Positions 1-10,441 of a stretch of DNA of 64,000 bases are shown here, in pieces. Below the pieces are notes generated by a model, which saw nothing but the letters and a program-made list of their open reading frames with translations, made no database searches and was not told the DNA's origin. The stretch spans positions 124,001 through 188,000 of the forward strand of contig NZ_MTBA01000001.1 of the NCBI RefSeq assembly GCF_002150805.1, in the 5' to 3' direction. A program made the position numbers and the translations under genes. This DNA is from Oceanospirillum sanctuarii. GTDB lineage: Bacteria; Pseudomonadota; Gammaproteobacteria; Pseudomonadales; Halomonadaceae. Position 1 is the stretch's first letter, and each line of letters starts with the position of its first letter.

Positions 1-677
1 ATAGACAGCGACAACATAATGCACTGAGTTACACCCGCCATAATGTTCGGCATGGCCGCAGGCAGTTCCACTTTAAACAGGAGTTTCCAGCGGGTTGCCC
101 CAAAGGCTTTACCGGCTTCCAGCAGCTCTTCCGGCACGCTGCTGATACCCAGAGCGGTGAGACGAATCGGTGCGGCAATGGCAAAGATAATGGTAGAGAT
201 CAGACCCGGAACAACCCCCAGACCAAACAGGATCAGGGTCGGGATCAGGTAAACAAAGGTCGGGATGGTTTGCATCAGATCCAGCACAGGGCGGATCGCT
301 ATGTGGAATTTCGGATAGTGCGCTGCCAGAATGCCCAGCGGAATGCCAAACAGCACGCACATAAAGGTCGCCATCAGCACCAGTACCAGCGTCTCTATCA
401 TCTCGGTCCAGTAACCGAGGTTGCTGATCAGCAGCAGGGACGCGACCACAAAGATCACAAGACCAATCGAGCGCTGCAGCCACCAGCCAAGTGCGGCGGT
501 CAGGGCGATCAACAGCATGGCAGGAGCCATCAGCAAGAGGTCGGTGACACCCAGAATCAGCCATTCCAGTGAGAAGGCGATGGCGTCAAAAAATCCGGCG
601 GCGTTTCCGATCAGCCAGTCAACAAAGGCCTCCATCCATTGGCCCAGTGGTAGTTTATGTTCTGTTATCCAGTTCAT
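1..677 (-). CDS. choW: Choline/betaine ABC transporter permease (partial, runs off left edge)
   Basis: Inner-membrane permease of an osmoprotectant ABC importer (ProW/ChoW, BPD_transp_1 family). The reading frame starts at the ATG at 677 (MNWITEHKLPLGQWM) and is open to the window edge, so the C-terminus is missing. It shows a hydrophilic N-terminus, several hydrophobic segments (for example LILGVTDLLLMAPAMLLIAL) and a permease EAA-like stretch near the edge (EELLEAGKAFGATRWK). It lies 391 bp downstream of choX on the same strand, so it is probably the next gene of the choline uptake operon, with the ATPase choV expected beyond the edge. No good ribosome binding site is seen; a small palindrome CGGGTTACCCG (680-690) sits just before the start. 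Confidence 0.9.
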   Translation of the reverse strand, partial: MNWITEHKLPLGQWMEAFVDWLIGNAAGFFDAIAFSLEWLILGVTDLLLMAPAMLLIALTAALGWWLQRSIGLVIFVVASLLLISNLGYWTEMIETLVLVLMATFMCVLFGIPLGILAAHYPKFHIAIRPVLDLMQTIPTFVYLIPTLILFGLGVVPGLISTIIFAIAAPIRLTALGISSVPEELLEAGKAFGATRWKLLFKVELPAAMPNIMAGVTQCIMLSLS

Positions 678-1068
678 ATCGGGTTACCCGAGTTTGATAG
701 GCGACAAGGTCGCAAAATATAGACAATACAAAAGAGCCAAAAAGCGCCGTAAATGACGACGGCTAGATGACGCAGTGGAATCCTTTCGGCTCTGAAAAGA
801 CAGGTCAGCGTGTTTGCTGAACTGCCAAAAGCGAATCTGAACTGAGCCAGCCACTTAATTTCAGCGACTTAGTTTTAGCGGCTCAGTTTTAGCGCCCCCC
901 GATTTGAAAGGTTGGCGAGTTAAAAGGCTGGCAGCTTGAGTTGCCGACAACTCTCACTTTTCAGCCATCACTTTCAGCCATTACCTCTAACACCGGGGGA
1001 GCAAGCCGAACCCTTGCGGTTCGGCTATTACCATCAGCCCCGTTTTGGGGTGGATGGTTTGCCCTGAA
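678..1068. other. choX-choW intergenic region
   Basis: A 391-bp stretch without a gene inside the cho operon. It holds the stem-loop at 1004-1026, a short near-direct repeat AGTTTTAGCG at about 872-893, and otherwise nothing I recognise. Such a gap between a binding-protein gene and its permease is unusual but fits a site of RNA processing or partial termination that keeps the binding protein in excess. Confidence 0.5.
1004..1026 (-). promoter_or_regulatory. Stem-loop between choX and choW
   Basis: Perfect 9-bp stem AGCCGAACC / GGTTCGGCT with a 5-nt loop, 43 bp past the choX stop codon. There is no T-run on the minus-strand 3' side, so it is not a full intrinsic terminator. It is more likely a 3'-end stabilising hairpin or attenuator reducing transcription into choW. 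The role is inferred. Confidence 0.6.
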
Positions 1069-2043
1069 TTAGAGGTTCAGGTGCTTTTTAACGGCTGGCA
1101 GACCCGGTTTGCCGTCCAGAGTTTTTACGCCCTGCAGCCAGTTGTTCAGTACTTCCGGGTTGTTACGCAGCCATTCCGTTGCAGCCTGCTGAGGCTTCTT
1201 ACCATCGTTCAGGATTGCGCCCATGATCTGGTTCTCCATAGTCAGAGAGAACTCAAGATTGGTCAGCAGTTTGCCCATGTTCGGGCACTGGGTGCTGTAG
1301 TCCTTGCGGGTGTTGGTGTGAACGGTTGCGCCACCGAAGTTAGGGCCGAACCAGTCATCACCGCCATCCAGATATTCGATATCGAAGTTGCTGTTCATCG
1401 GGTGTGGTTCCCAACCCAGGAAAACAACCCACTTGTTACGACGCTCTGCACGTTGTACTTCAGACAGCATGCCCGCTTCGGAGGACTCAACCAGCTTGAA
1501 GCCTTTCAGGTCGAAAGCGTCTTTGTCGATCATCTCCTGAATCAGACGGTTACCGTCATTACCCGGTTCGATGCCGTAGATGCGGTTGCGGAACTTGCTC
1601 TTGAACTTGGCGATATCTGCGAAAGTACGCACGCCGCCATCAAAAGCTGCCTTGTTAACCGCCAGAGTGTATTTCGCGCCGGTCAGGTTGGTTTTAACGG
1701 TTTCAACGGTGCCCGCTTCACGGTATTTGGCGATATCGCCTTCCATGGTTGGCATCCAGTTACCCAGGAATACATCCAGCTCACCGGAAGCCAGAGAGGT
1801 GTAGGTTACCGGCACAGACAGCAGCTGAGTCTTAGGGGTGTAACCCAGACCTTTAACCACTTCAGAGGTTACGGCAGTGGTCGCTGTGATATCGGTCCAG
1901 CCAACATCGGAGAAACGAACGGTGGAGCAATCATTAGCCGCGTGAGCGCTTAGGGAAAAGGCACTGGCAGAAAGGGTTGCGGTGATCGCCGCGAGCGTTT
2001 TTGCGAGTGTCTTCGGGGTAAATGCTTTTTGCGTTTTCATCAT
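1069..2043 (-). CDS. choX: Choline ABC transporter substrate-binding protein
   Basis: Periplasmic binding protein of the OpuAC/ProX class that captures choline (possibly also betaines) for the ChoW permease. The 324-aa protein has a Sec signal peptide of about 35 residues ending in AHA before the mature N-terminus. Motifs expected for the quaternary-amine aromatic box are visible: DVGWTDITATT with Trp49, FLGNWMP with Trp96, and FLGWEPHPMN further on. It follows betA with a 92-bp gap, the usual context for ChoX in the bet locus. Two ATG codons stand side by side at the start (MMKTQ); either could be used. Confidence 0.93.
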   Translation of the reverse strand: MMKTQKAFTPKTLAKTLAAITATLSASAFSLSAHAANDCSTVRFSDVGWTDITATTAVTSEVVKGLGYTPKTQLLSVPVTYTSLASGELDVFLGNWMPTMEGDIAKYREAGTVETVKTNLTGAKYTLAVNKAAFDGGVRTFADIAKFKSKFRNRIYGIEPGNDGNRLIQEMIDKDAFDLKGFKLVESSEAGMLSEVQRAERRNKWVVFLGWEPHPMNSNFDIEYLDGGDDWFGPNFGGATVHTNTRKDYSTQCPNMGKLLTNLEFSLTMENQIMGAILNDGKKPQQAATEWLRNNPEVLNNWLQGVKTLDGKPGLPAVKKHLNL

Positions 2044-2135
2044 CTTTCCTTCTCGTCTATCTGTTTTTTATTAGGTTATTCGTTAACTGGTTTTGAACTG
2101 GGCAGGTGTCGTCGCACCCACTCAGTTCATACGGC

Positions 2136-3827
2136 TCAGCGCTGGCTGTTCTCGTAATCCGGATGAATCCAGACTGGCGCATCAGCTTTCGGCAGCGGTG
2201 TTTTGCCCAGAATCTTATCTGCGGCTTTCTCTGCCACCATGATGGTTGGCGCGTTCAGATTGCCGTTGGTGATCGTCGGGAATACCGAGGAATCCACCAC
2301 CCGCAGGTGTTCAACGCCACGTACTTTGCAGTCCGCATCCAGCACCGCCATGGCATCATCATCTGCGCCCATCTTGCAGGTGCAGGAGGGGTGGTAAGCA
2401 CTCTCGACGTTGTCGCGAACCCAAGCATCGATCTGCTCATCGGACTCAATGTCGTAACCCGGCTGAATCTCGTTGCCGCGATATTTGTCCAGTGACTTCT
2501 GGTTGAGAATTTCACGGGTCAGGCGGATGCAGGCGCGCCAGTCTTCGATATCCTGCTGTTCGGTCAGATAGTTAAACAGGATGCTCGGAGCTTCATGGGG
2601 ATCAGCGCTTTTAATGCGGATGTGGCCGCGGCTGGCAGGCTTGTTCGGGCCAACGTGAACCTGAAAACCGTGACCTTTAAAGGCGGCGTTGCCGTCATAA
2701 CGCATCGCCGCAGGCAGGAAGTGGTACTGAATATCCGGCCACTTCAGCCCCTTGCGGGAGCGGATAAAGGCACAGGATTCAAAGTGGTTGGTGGCACCTA
2801 AGCCATCTTTGAACAGAATCCAGCGGGCACCGATCAGGCCTTTGCTGATCAGGTTCAGTTTGGAGTTCAGAGAGATCGGCTCTTTACACTGGTACTGGAA
2901 ATAAACCTCAAGGTGGTCCTGCAGGTTTTCGCCCACTCCGGGCAGATCCTTAACCACCTCAACACCGGCTTTTTCCAGCACGGCTTTCGGGCCGATACCG
3001 GACAGCTGCAGCAACTGAGGTGAACCCACAGAACCCGCCGCAGAGATCACTTCACGGTAGGCGTTAGCAGTTTTGATCTGGCCTTTGTGTTCAAACTCAA
3101 CACCAGTCGCCACCACAACATCACCGGGTTTATCGGTGAGAATCTTGCGGCTGTGCACGCCGGTCAGCACCGTCAGGTTCGGGCGTTGCATGGCGCGGCG
3201 GAGATAAGCGTTAGAGGTGGAGCTGCGCACGCCATTTTTCACCGTCATGTGCATCGGGCCGAAACCTTCCTGACGGTAACCGTTGTAATCCTTGGTGTAG
3301 CCGTAGCCCGCATCGACACCGGCATCGATAAAGGCCTGATACAGCGGATTCAGCGACATCTTATTGCCGTTGCAGGTGCCCACCGGACCATTGCCGCCAC
3401 GGTAATCATCTGCGCCACCTTCCCAGGTTTCCGCACGCTGGAAGTAGGGCAGGCAGCTCTGGTAATCCCAGCCTTCTGCCCCCTGTTCTGCCCACTGATC
3501 AAAGTCGCAGGCGTGACCGCGCACATACACCATGCCGTTGATGGATGACGAACCGCCAAGGGTCTTACCCCGTGGCGTGTGCAGTGAGCGGTTGTTTACT
3601 CCCGGCTCCTGCTCGGTGTGGAACTGCCAGCACAGGCTTTCGGTATTCATCGGGTAGGAGAGGGCGGTTGGCATCTGTACAAAGATGCTTTTGTCGCTGC
3701 CGCCTTTCTCCAGCAGCAGCACGGAATATTCGCCGCTTTCCGTCAGTCGATCCGCCAGTACGCAACCGGCGGAACCTGCTCCAATGATGATGTAATCGTA
3801 TTCTTGCTTCATATCGCTATGGCTCAC
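2136..3827 (-). CDS. betA: Choline dehydrogenase
   Basis: FAD-dependent GMC oxidoreductase that oxidises choline to betaine aldehyde, first step of glycine betaine synthesis, membrane associated. At 563 aa it is close to the usual ~556. The FAD-binding GAGSAG is at residues 16-21, GMC signature 1 lies in the [17 protein letters not shown] region, signature 2 is [15 protein letters not shown], and the C-terminal active-site segments [10 protein letters not shown] and NGNLNAPT are present. The longest form begins with GTG at 3827; an ATG at 3812 (MKQEYDY) is an alternative start. It lies 17 bp after betB, so it is co-transcribed with it. Confidence 0.97.
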   Translation of the reverse strand: MSHSDMKQEYDYIIIGAGSAGCVLADRLTESGEYSVLLLEKGGSDKSIFVQMPTALSYPMNTESLCWQFHTEQEPGVNNRSLHTPRGKTLGGSSSINGMVYVRGHACDFDQWAEQGAEGWDYQSCLPYFQRAETWEGGADDYRGGNGPVGTCNGNKMSLNPLYQAFIDAGVDAGYGYTKDYNGYRQEGFGPMHMTVKNGVRSSTSNAYLRRAMQRPNLTVLTGVHSRKILTDKPGDVVVATGVEFEHKGQIKTANAYREVISAAGSVGSPQLLQLSGIGPKAVLEKAGVEVVKDLPGVGENLQDHLEVYFQYQCKEPISLNSKLNLISKGLIGARWILFKDGLGATNHFESCAFIRSRKGLKWPDIQYHFLPAAMRYDGNAAFKGHGFQVHVGPNKPASRGHIRIKSADPHEAPSILFNYLTEQQDIEDWRACIRLTREILNQKSLDKYRGNEIQPGYDIESDEQIDAWVRDNVESAYHPSCTCKMGADDDAMAVLDADCKVRGVEHLRVVDSSVFPTITNGNLNAPTIMVAEKAADKILGKTPLPKADAPVWIHPDYENSQR

Positions 3828-3844
3828 ATTGGGTTGCGCAGGAA

Positions 3845-5362
3845 TTAATAAGGGCGCTCGATATCGCCGGTCTCGACAAACACACTCTTGGTCTGGGTGT
3901 AGTGGTAGAGGGTTTCGATACCGTTCTCACGGCCAATACCGGACAGCTTGTAACCACCCACCGGCATCTCCGCCGGGGAAGCACCCCAGGTGTTGATCCA
4001 GCAGATACCCGCCTGCAGACGGTTGATTACACGGTGAGCGCGCCCCAGATCCTTGGTGAAGACACCGGCAGCCAGACCGTATTCGGTGTTGTTGGCGCGG
4101 GTGATCACTTCCTCCTCATCGGAGAAGCGCAGTACCGACATCACGGGGCCGAAGATCTCGTCGATCACCTGTGGCATATCGTCGGTGCAGTCGGCAAATA
4201 CCGTGGGTTTAACAAACGCGCCTTTATCAAGGCCGTTTTCAGTGGCCTGTTCACCACCGCAAACCAGACGGGCACCGGCTTTCTTGGCCGCTTCGATATA
4301 GCCCAGCACCTTTTGCATGTGGTCTTTGGAGATCAGTGCGCCGACCTGAGTCTTCGGATCGGTCGGATCGCCGACAATCATCTGCTCGGTGCGGGTTTTC
4401 AGCTCTTCAAGGAAGGCATCATAGATATCATTATGAACAAAGACGCGGGTGCCGTTAGTACACACTTCGCCCTGGGTGTAGAAGTTCGCCAGCATGGCAC
4501 CGGATACCGCCTGTTCGATCGGCATATCCGGGAAGATGATCATTGGCGATTTACCGCCCAGCTCCATGGTCACCTGCTTCAGGGTCTTGGCGGAATCGCC
4601 CATCACCGCTTTGCCGGTGCCGCATTCGCCGGTGAAGGAAACCTTGCTGATCTCAGGATGCGCGGTCAGCATCTGACCCACACGGGCATCGCCCTGAATC
4701 ACATTGAAAACCCCATCCGGTACACCGGCTTCGGTGTAGATCTCTGCGAGTTTCAGTACGCTCAGGGGAGTCTCTTCAGAAGGTTTGAAGATCATGGCGT
4801 TACCGGCAGCCAGCGCCGGTGCTGATTTCCAGCAGGCGATCTGAATCGGGTAGTTCCAGGCACCGATACCGGCGCAAACCCCTAATGGCTCGCGGCGGGT
4901 GTAGAAGAAGTTCTGATCATTCAGCTGCTGGTAATCGCCCTGAATTTTGTCCGCAAGACCTGCGTAGTACTCGATCACATCGGCACCGGTAACGATATCC
5001 ACGCAATCGGCTTCCTGAATCGGCTTACCGGTATCCAGTACTTCCAGCATCGCCAGCTCATCATTACGCTCACGCAGCAGGGCAACGGCCTTGTTCAGAA
5101 TGCGGCCACGCTCAATACCTGTCATCGCTGCCCACTGAGCCTGACCGGCTTTGGCCGATGCCACGGCTGCGGCCATAACCGCATCGTCACCCTGGGCAAC
5201 AGTGGCAATCACTTCACCGTTAGCCGGGTTGATGCTGGCAAAAGTCTCTTTCGGTGCCTGAGAGTAGTAGCGACCGTGGATATAGTGTTGGGTGATAGAT
5301 GGTTGTTGGGTGTTAGACGGCTGTTGGGTGTTAGACGCTTGCTGTGAAGTATTCGCTGTCAT
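3845..5362 (-). CDS. betB: Betaine aldehyde dehydrogenase
   Basis: NAD(P)-dependent aldehyde dehydrogenase converting betaine aldehyde to glycine betaine, the second step after BetA. The catalytic Glu is in [11 protein letters not shown] and the catalytic Cys in [10 protein letters not shown]. At 505 aa it is slightly longer than the family's ~490 because of an N-terminal extension made of a hexapeptide repeat ([18 protein letters not shown]), encoded by an 18-bp tandem repeat. That extension lies before the conserved domain and is probably dispensable. It sits between betI and betA, all on the minus strand. Confidence 0.97.
   Translation of the reverse strand: MTANTSQQASNTQQPSNTQQPSITQHYIHGRYYSQAPKETFASINPANGEVIATVAQGDDAVMAAAVASAKAGQAQWAAMTGIERGRILNKAVALLRERNDELAMLEVLDTGKPIQEADCVDIVTGADVIEYYAGLADKIQGDYQQLNDQNFFYTRREPLGVCAGIGAWNYPIQIACWKSAPALAAGNAMIFKPSEETPLSVLKLAEIYTEAGVPDGVFNVIQGDARVGQMLTAHPEISKVSFTGECGTGKAVMGDSAKTLKQVTMELGGKSPMIIFPDMPIEQAVSGAMLANFYTQGEVCTNGTRVFVHNDIYDAFLEELKTRTEQMIVGDPTDPKTQVGALISKDHMQKVLGYIEAAKKAGARLVCGGEQATENGLDKGAFVKPTVFADCTDDMPQVIDEIFGPVMSVLRFSDEEEVITRANNTEYGLAAGVFTKDLGRAHRVINRLQAGICWINTWGASPAEMPVGGYKLSGIGRENGIETLYHYTQTKSVFVETGDIERPY
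5287..5340. repeat. 18-bp tandem repeat, three units, in betB 5' end
   Basis: Three consecutive 18-bp units beginning GTTGGGTG at 5287, 5305 and 5323; the last two are nearly identical. They encode the hexapeptide repeat at the BetB N-terminus. Because the unit is a multiple of three, copy-number change would keep the frame. Confidence 0.85.
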
Positions 5363-5437
5363 TGGATCTCAACCTGAAAATTGGGTTTGCCAAAATGTCT
5401 ATGGCGTGTTGCTAAGTGATTCTTTATTGGATGCGTA

Positions 5438-6106
5438 TCAGGCCAATGCCTGTGCTTTGTCATGCTGTTGTTTCTGGTTGCGTTGTTGGGCTGATTTGCC
5501 ATCCAGATATTCCTGCCAGACCGCTTCCGGAAGCTTGAGCCGGAGGTAATCCAGAATCAGGTGTTCGGCCAGCTCCTTGTCGATGCCATCGGGGGAGAGT
5601 GCGCCCCGCAGCCAGATTCCATCGATCAGTGCTGCCACGCCCTGAGCGATAAAGACGGCTTCATCGTGGCTCACCACCTGCTTCAGCTCGTATCTCAGAT
5701 AGGAGAGCAGGCGCTGCTCGTTCACCCGCTGAAGTCGATTTAGCTGAGGCTTGTGCATCGAGTGAGACCAGAAGGTCAGCCAGGTTTTCACCACCTTGCC
5801 GTCCAATTGTTTAGGGTCAAAATTACCTTCAACAACGGCAATCAGGCGCTCCAGAACGTTATCGCGCTCAACTTTTTTTAATCGTTCACTGATCGCAGCG
5901 GACAGTTCTTTCAGAACAGAACGCATGGTTTCTTCCAGCAGTCCATCCTTACCGCCGAAGTAATGGTTGATAATTGCCGGGGAAACGCCGGCATATTTCG
6001 CGATCATGGCGACACTGGCCTTATGCAGGCCAACATCATTCACCGCTTCCATGGTGGCGTTTATCAGCTGAGGCTTACGGATTTCTGGCATGCCTACTTT
6101 TGGCAT
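5438..6106 (-). CDS. betI: TetR-family choline-responsive repressor BetI
   Basis: DNA-binding repressor that responds to choline and controls the bet genes and itself. The 222-aa protein has an N-terminal TetR helix-turn-helix with the BetI-typical segment KYAGVSPAIINHYFGGKDGLLEETM (helix and linker, about residues 38-62) and the start MPKVGMPEIRKPQLI, which is characteristic of BetI. It is the first gene of the locus, 75 bp before betB. A palindrome resembling the BetI operator lies 26 bp before the start codon, which fits autorepression. Confidence 0.95.
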   Translation of the reverse strand: MPKVGMPEIRKPQLINATMEAVNDVGLHKASVAMIAKYAGVSPAIINHYFGGKDGLLEETMRSVLKELSAAISERLKKVERDNVLERLIAVVEGNFDPKQLDGKVVKTWLTFWSHSMHKPQLNRLQRVNEQRLLSYLRYELKQVVSHDEAVFIAQGVAALIDGIWLRGALSPDGIDKELAEHLILDYLRLKLPEAVWQEYLDGKSAQQRNQKQQHDKAQALA

Positions 6107-6131
6107 CTGACCGGCTCCCTGTTTTTTCTTA

Positions 6132-6145
6132 AATGAATGTTTAAT
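6132..6145. promoter_or_regulatory. Candidate BetI operator
   Basis: AATGAATGTTTAAT, a palindrome-like 14-mer just upstream of betI. As I recall the BetI site is close to ATTGAACGTTCAAT; this matches at 11 of 14 positions. The assignment rests on similarity and position only. Confidence 0.45.
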
Positions 6146-6373
6146 TAAAAATGACAGATGAGACTAAGGTCTGCAAGTGAAATTCATTAGGGTTGTAATG
6201 TAATATTTTTTCTTTGAATTTAATTGCAGGAAATCACCGCTAACGTGTAGCTAAAATCTTAAAAATGTCGTTATGGGGATAAATATTAGGAGTCGTATGT
6301 TTTTGGTGGGTTATTTTTGACTGATGGGTCATTTTTGGCGGGTGAGGAGGATTTTCGTGAATTTCAGGCACAA

Positions 6374-6400
6374 AAAAACCGCAGTCATGATGCGGTTTTT
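6374..6400 (-). terminator. Intrinsic terminator of the EamA gene
   Basis: Stem AAAAACCGCA / TGCGGTTTTT with a 7-nt loop, 18 bp after the stop of the minus-strand transporter gene, with an A-run that gives U-residues on the minus strand. Confidence 0.85.
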
Positions 6401-6418
6401 GTCGTTCCCGGAGGGACT

Positions 6419-7330
6419 TTATCCGTTAATCGCGGGTTTCTTTCGCTTTAACAGGTGAGCTATCACCTGCCAGCGGTTAATCAGCATGGCGCTGAAGATA
6501 AGGGCGCAGCCGACAAACTGCAGGCCGGTCATGGTTTCGCCGAGCCAGATGCTGGCAAACAGCGCTGCCCAGATCGGCTCTAAGGTCATAATAATGGCGG
6601 CGTGGCTGGCGGGAGCCATGCCCTGCGCTTTGGTCTGAAACAGAAAGCGGCCACTGGTGGCGATAATGCCGCTGGCGAAGATCCAGCCCCAGCTATCCCA
6701 CTCAAACGACCACTGCCATTCCTCCATAAAGAGGCTGACGGTAAAGGCGATGATGGCGGTAATCGCCATCTGAATAGTGGTGAGTGGCAACGCCGGAATC
6801 GAAGCAGCGTAACGACTGTTCAGGGTAAAGAAGAGGGCAAACAGAAACGCCGAGGTCAGAAACGCCAGCTCCCCCCAGCCGAAATGAAAGCTGCTATCCA
6901 GCGATAAGCAGGCCAAACCTGCGATCACCACCGGCATGGAGTACCAGAGACTCTTGCTGGCCTTCTCGCCAAAGAAGAGGGTCACCACGGGGACGAGTAC
7001 TGCGCCCAAACTGGTCAGAAATGCGCCCACACCCACATGGTTGCCGTAGAAGAGTCCCAGAATCCAGAAGGTCATGGCGATGCCAAAGACCAGTCCCACT
7101 AAGGCGCTTTTCTTAAATTCCTCTTTGTTGAGTTTTCTCAGGGGAGTGGCGGCCATACCGCCAAGAAAAAGACTCGCGATCAGAAAGCGTACCGAGAGAA
7201 ACAGAATCGGCGAGAAGGCGGCCATCGCATTTTTGGAGAAGATCCAGCCAGCTCCGGCCAGCAGAGTAACCAGCACCAGCAGAAGGTCTGCTTGGGTGTT
7301 GCGGGAGAGAGACATAACAGCGTTGCGCAT
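6419..7330 (-). CDS. EamA/DMT-family transporter
   Basis: Inner-membrane drug/metabolite transporter of the RhaT/EamA type, 303 aa with about ten hydrophobic segments arranged as two EamA repeats. Typical DMT sequence is visible: an N-terminal helix with WIFSKNAM, PLTTIQMAITA in the middle, and a second-repeat segment MTLEPIWAALFASIWLGE that is the hallmark PxxA-L-GE region. The substrate cannot be told from sequence. The start at 7330 has AAGGA about 6 nt upstream; a second ATG is at 7315. It is a single-gene unit divergent from the PhnA-domain gene. Confidence 0.9.
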   Translation of the reverse strand: MRNAVMSLSRNTQADLLLVLVTLLAGAGWIFSKNAMAAFSPILFLSVRFLIASLFLGGMAATPLRKLNKEEFKKSALVGLVFGIAMTFWILGLFYGNHVGVGAFLTSLGAVLVPVVTLFFGEKASKSLWYSMPVVIAGLACLSLDSSFHFGWGELAFLTSAFLFALFFTLNSRYAASIPALPLTTIQMAITAIIAFTVSLFMEEWQWSFEWDSWGWIFASGIIATSGRFLFQTKAQGMAPASHAAIIMTLEPIWAALFASIWLGETMTGLQFVGCALIFSAMLINRWQVIAHLLKRKKPAING

Positions 7331-7515
7331 AAAATTTCCTTGAGCTTGTGGGCCTGCACGCCCGCGCTCTTGCAGGGTTTAAAGAAGAACTCTTGCTTTG
7401 TTTTAGTGAAAAAATGCCGTATCCATCCATTTTTTAAGTGATTTTTATAAGGATGTTCTGATTTTGTGCGGCAAAAGGAGCATAATACCGCCTTCAACCC
7501 ACAGGGAACATTAAA

Positions 7516-8076
7516 ATGAGTATTGAACAAGCACTGAAGGAGCGTAGTGGCTCCAAATGTGAACTATGCGGCTCGGAAGATAATCTGGCTGTTTTTGAAG
7601 TACCGCCTGTAGAAGCGCACTCTGATAAGTGCATTCTGGCATGCGGTACTTGCCGTGATCAGATCGAAGGCCAGGAGCTGGATCAGAATCACTGGCGCTG
7701 CCTGAATGACAGCATGTGGAGCCCGGTTCCTGTGGTACAGGTGATGGCGTGGCGTATGCTGAGCCGAATCAGCCCTGAGCCTTGGGCACAGGATCTTCTG
7801 GATATGATGTATCTGGATGAAGAGCTGGAAAAATGGGCGCGTGCGGGTATGCCTGCGGCGGATTCTGTACCGACTCTGGACAGTAACGGCGCTCAGCTGG
7901 CCGCGGGTGATACTGTAACTCTGATCAAGGATCTGGATGTTAAAGGCACTGGCTTTACCGCTAAGCGTGGTACTGCGGTTCGCGGTATCTCCCTGACAGA
8001 TAATCCGGAGCATATCGAAGGCCGCGTGAACGGCGTTCGTATTGTGATCCTGACCAAGTTCGTTAAGAAAGCCTGA
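7516..8076 (+). CDS. PhnA domain-containing zinc-ribbon protein
   Basis: Cytoplasmic protein of the PhnA/YjdM family. The 186-aa protein has an N-terminal zinc ribbon (CELC near residue 15 and CGTC near residue 50) and the C-terminal PhnA core with DSNGAQLAAGDTVTLIKDL and KRGTAVRGISLTDN. Despite the name, this family has no proven role in phosphonate breakdown. It is longer than E. coli YjdM because of the middle segment (WSPVPVVQVMAWRML). AGGGAA precedes the ATG. Monocistronic, with a strong terminator after it. Confidence 0.9.
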   Translation: MSIEQALKERSGSKCELCGSEDNLAVFEVPPVEAHSDKCILACGTCRDQIEGQELDQNHWRCLNDSMWSPVPVVQVMAWRMLSRISPEPWAQDLLDMMYLDEELEKWARAGMPAADSVPTLDSNGAQLAAGDTVTLIKDLDVKGTGFTAKRGTAVRGISLTDNPEHIEGRVNGVRIVILTKFVKKA

Positions 8077-8110
8077 TTTAAGACTGCCTGAACGCAAACG
8101 TGTCAGATTG

Positions 8111-8147
8111 AAAAAGGCGGTGATCCTTCCGGATCACCGCCTTTTTT
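8111..8147. terminator. Bidirectional terminator
   Basis: Long perfect stem AAAAAGGCGGTGATCC / GGATCACCGCCTTTTTT with a 4-nt TTCC loop, between the convergent PhnA-domain and chemoreceptor genes. Confidence 0.95.
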
Positions 8148-8208
8148 GTGCTTTGCTGTTTTACGGTTTTGGCATTTGATTGTTTGGCTTTGATGAACAA
8201 GGTTGCCG

Positions 8209-10164
8209 TCAGATCTTAAAGCCGCTCATCAGGTGGCCAAGATCATCGGCCATTTTCTGCACCTCTTTACTGGCTCTTTCGGCGTCCATCACGCGGTCTG
8301 AGGTTTCCTCAACGGTGGTGGAGATAGTCGCCATGTTGCGGGCGATATCATTGGCAACGGCAGATTGCTCCTCAACCGCTGCGGCCACGTTACCGTTCAT
8401 GGTGGCGATGCCATCGATAATGCCTCCAATGGCGTGCAGGGCTTCGTTGGTTTGTTCTGACAGTACCACGCTCTGTTCCGCTTGCGAGGTACACTCTTTC
8501 ATCGCTGCCACACTGCGGGTGGTGGTGTTCTGCAGCCCCTGAATAATCTGCTGGATCTCGGTGGTGGAATCCTGAGTTTTCTGAGCCAGCATACGCACTT
8601 CATCAGCAACTACCGCAAAGCCCCGACCACTTTCACCGGCTCGGGCAGCTTCAATCGCCGCATTCAGGGCCAAAAGGCTGGTTTGTTCAGAGATGCCCTC
8701 GATCACGGTGATGACCGTACCTATCTCCTGACTCTTTTGCTCCAGATCGTGAATATCCACCATGGCGGCTTGCAGGGTTTGAGACAGTTGCTGAATCGCA
8801 GCCAGATTCTGATTAACCGCATCACGACCGGCATCGGTTGCTTCCCGACCTGCTTCGGCCTGTGTGGCGGACTCGGTGGCATTTTGTACGACCTCGTGGA
8901 TGCTTTGACTCATCTCTTCGATGGCAACGACAACCTGATCCGTCATCTGTTTCTGATGATGGATCGTCTGGGTGTTTTTGCTGGCCGCTTCAGCACCGGC
9001 ATCGGCAGAGGCTTCAAGAGCACGGGTGGTGGTTGCCAGGCCTGAGATAAGCTCTTTCAGTTTGCTGCTCATCTCGCAGATAGAGCGGTAAATACCGGTA
9101 TCTTTGTTGCTCACTGCAAGGTTCTGGCTCAGATCCCCTGCGGCAATCAAACGGGTGATGGCATCAATTGTCTTCGGTTCGCCACCCACCGGACGTTGGA
9201 TCGCCCGTACCATTGCCAGTGACATGGCAACGCCAACCAAAAGAGCAAAGAGTGAGATGGCTGCCACTATCAGCACGCTGCGCTCGCTTTCAGACTGTAC
9301 CTGAGGGCCCAGTTCATCCTGCTCGGCTTTCACCGAGAGTTTCACCTCTTCGATATGTTCTGCCACCATGGGGCCGATCTTGTTCAGGGTATTCTGAATC
9401 AGGTCATTACGGTGGCTGATGATTTCCTGAACCTGAATAAAGGCCGCCAGATAGGCTTTGTAAGCGATCATCAGCTCCCGCAGCTTTTCACGGCGCTCAG
9501 CGTTCTGCAGCTGCATATCCAGTTGAGTAAGCGCCTCTGGCATGCGTTCGTTCAGCTCTTTCATGGCACGTTTGGCATCTTTGTCGCTGTTGGTCACCAG
9601 ATATTTCACGGCATAAAGGCGACCTAAGATCAGATGTTGCTGAACGACACCGGCACGATAGGAAGCATCAACATCATTATCCCGATAGGCGGATTCCATA
9701 ATGTCGGTAACCAGCAGGCGCATCTTGATGCCGTTAGGGTCGAGCTGCTTTTTGACCACTTCATTACGTTGATTAAAGTCTTCAATTACGTTTTTGAAGG
9801 CGGAGTCGTAGGTATTAATCTCAGTAGCAATTTCCTGAATTAAAGCGGCACGTTCCGGTTTTTGAATCTCCCGGATCGCCTCTTTCATATATTCATCCAT
9901 ATTTGCTTTGCGCTGGTTGTATTCTTCGATCTTGGCTTCGTCGCGGGTATTGATAAAGCCCAGAACCGCAAGGCGCATGGAGAGCATATTGGCCTGAACC
10001 CGGGCAGAGAGATTGGTATCCCGCGCCAGTTCACGATAGCCGGAAAAGCCCTGATAGGTGGAGTTAAGGCCTGTGTAGGAGACGGCGGAAATAATCAGCA
10101 ATAAGATGATCAGGGTTCCGAAGGCGAGGTTGAGGGTCGCTTTAAGCGTTAAGTTCTTAAACAT
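8209..10164 (-). CDS. Methyl-accepting chemotaxis protein
   Basis: Inner-membrane chemoreceptor of 651 aa. TM1 is at about residues 11-33, followed by a large all-helical periplasmic domain of about 255 residues, TM2 near 296-320 ([19 protein letters not shown]), a HAMP segment, and a cytoplasmic signalling hairpin with the highly conserved tip [19 protein letters not shown]. The size and helical content of the sensor domain suggest the helical bimodular (HBM) type known from receptors for organic acids, but the ligand is unknown. Ends with a GFKI-like tail and no CheR-binding pentapeptide. No che genes are nearby. Confidence 0.93.
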   Translation of the reverse strand: MFKNLTLKATLNLAFGTLIILLLIISAVSYTGLNSTYQGFSGYRELARDTNLSARVQANMLSMRLAVLGFINTRDEAKIEEYNQRKANMDEYMKEAIREIQKPERAALIQEIATEINTYDSAFKNVIEDFNQRNEVVKKQLDPNGIKMRLLVTDIMESAYRDNDVDASYRAGVVQQHLILGRLYAVKYLVTNSDKDAKRAMKELNERMPEALTQLDMQLQNAERREKLRELMIAYKAYLAAFIQVQEIISHRNDLIQNTLNKIGPMVAEHIEEVKLSVKAEQDELGPQVQSESERSVLIVAAISLFALLVGVAMSLAMVRAIQRPVGGEPKTIDAITRLIAAGDLSQNLAVSNKDTGIYRSICEMSSKLKELISGLATTTRALEASADAGAEAASKNTQTIHHQKQMTDQVVVAIEEMSQSIHEVVQNATESATQAEAGREATDAGRDAVNQNLAAIQQLSQTLQAAMVDIHDLEQKSQEIGTVITVIEGISEQTSLLALNAAIEAARAGESGRGFAVVADEVRMLAQKTQDSTTEIQQIIQGLQNTTTRSVAAMKECTSQAEQSVVLSEQTNEALHAIGGIIDGIATMNGNVAAAVEEQSAVANDIARNMATISTTVEETSDRVMDAERASKEVQKMADDLGHLMSGFKI

Positions 10165-10358
10165 GGGGAAGGGCCCTTTTATTCAGCATCCCTGCATGTA
10201 AAAGAATCTATTTTTTTATATGTTTGCTGTAAGTGTAGCCAAAAGTAATCTGCTGCAAGAAAGAAAATAATATTGTGCGAAAAATTGAAGATTAAGCAGT
10301 TGGCTTCAAGGGAAGAATAGCAGCTGAAAATAAAAGGCAAGGTGGAATAAGCAATAAA

Positions 10359-10391
10359 AAAGCTGCCGGCTAATAAATAGTCGGCAGCTTT
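10359..10391 (-). terminator. Terminator of the GST gene
   Basis: Stem AAAGCTGCCG / CGGCAGCTTT preceded on the plus strand by an A-run, about 50 bp past the stop codon of the minus-strand GST gene. Confidence 0.85.
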
Positions 10392-10441
10392 CAGAGATAA
10401 GGGTCACGATAGATCGTGACGCTATGTGCAGGATAGCGTTA

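Larger units (their letters stand above)
6107..6418. other. betI upstream intergenic region
   Basis: A 312-bp AT-rich gap between betI and the convergently placed end of the EamA gene. It holds the candidate BetI operator near 6140, presumably the bet promoter, and the terminator at 6374-6400. Nothing else is recognised. Confidence 0.6.

Noticed and set aside
1045-1953. 302-codon plus-strand open frame
   Set aside because: Lies wholly antisense to choX, which has a signal peptide and family motifs; a shadow frame.
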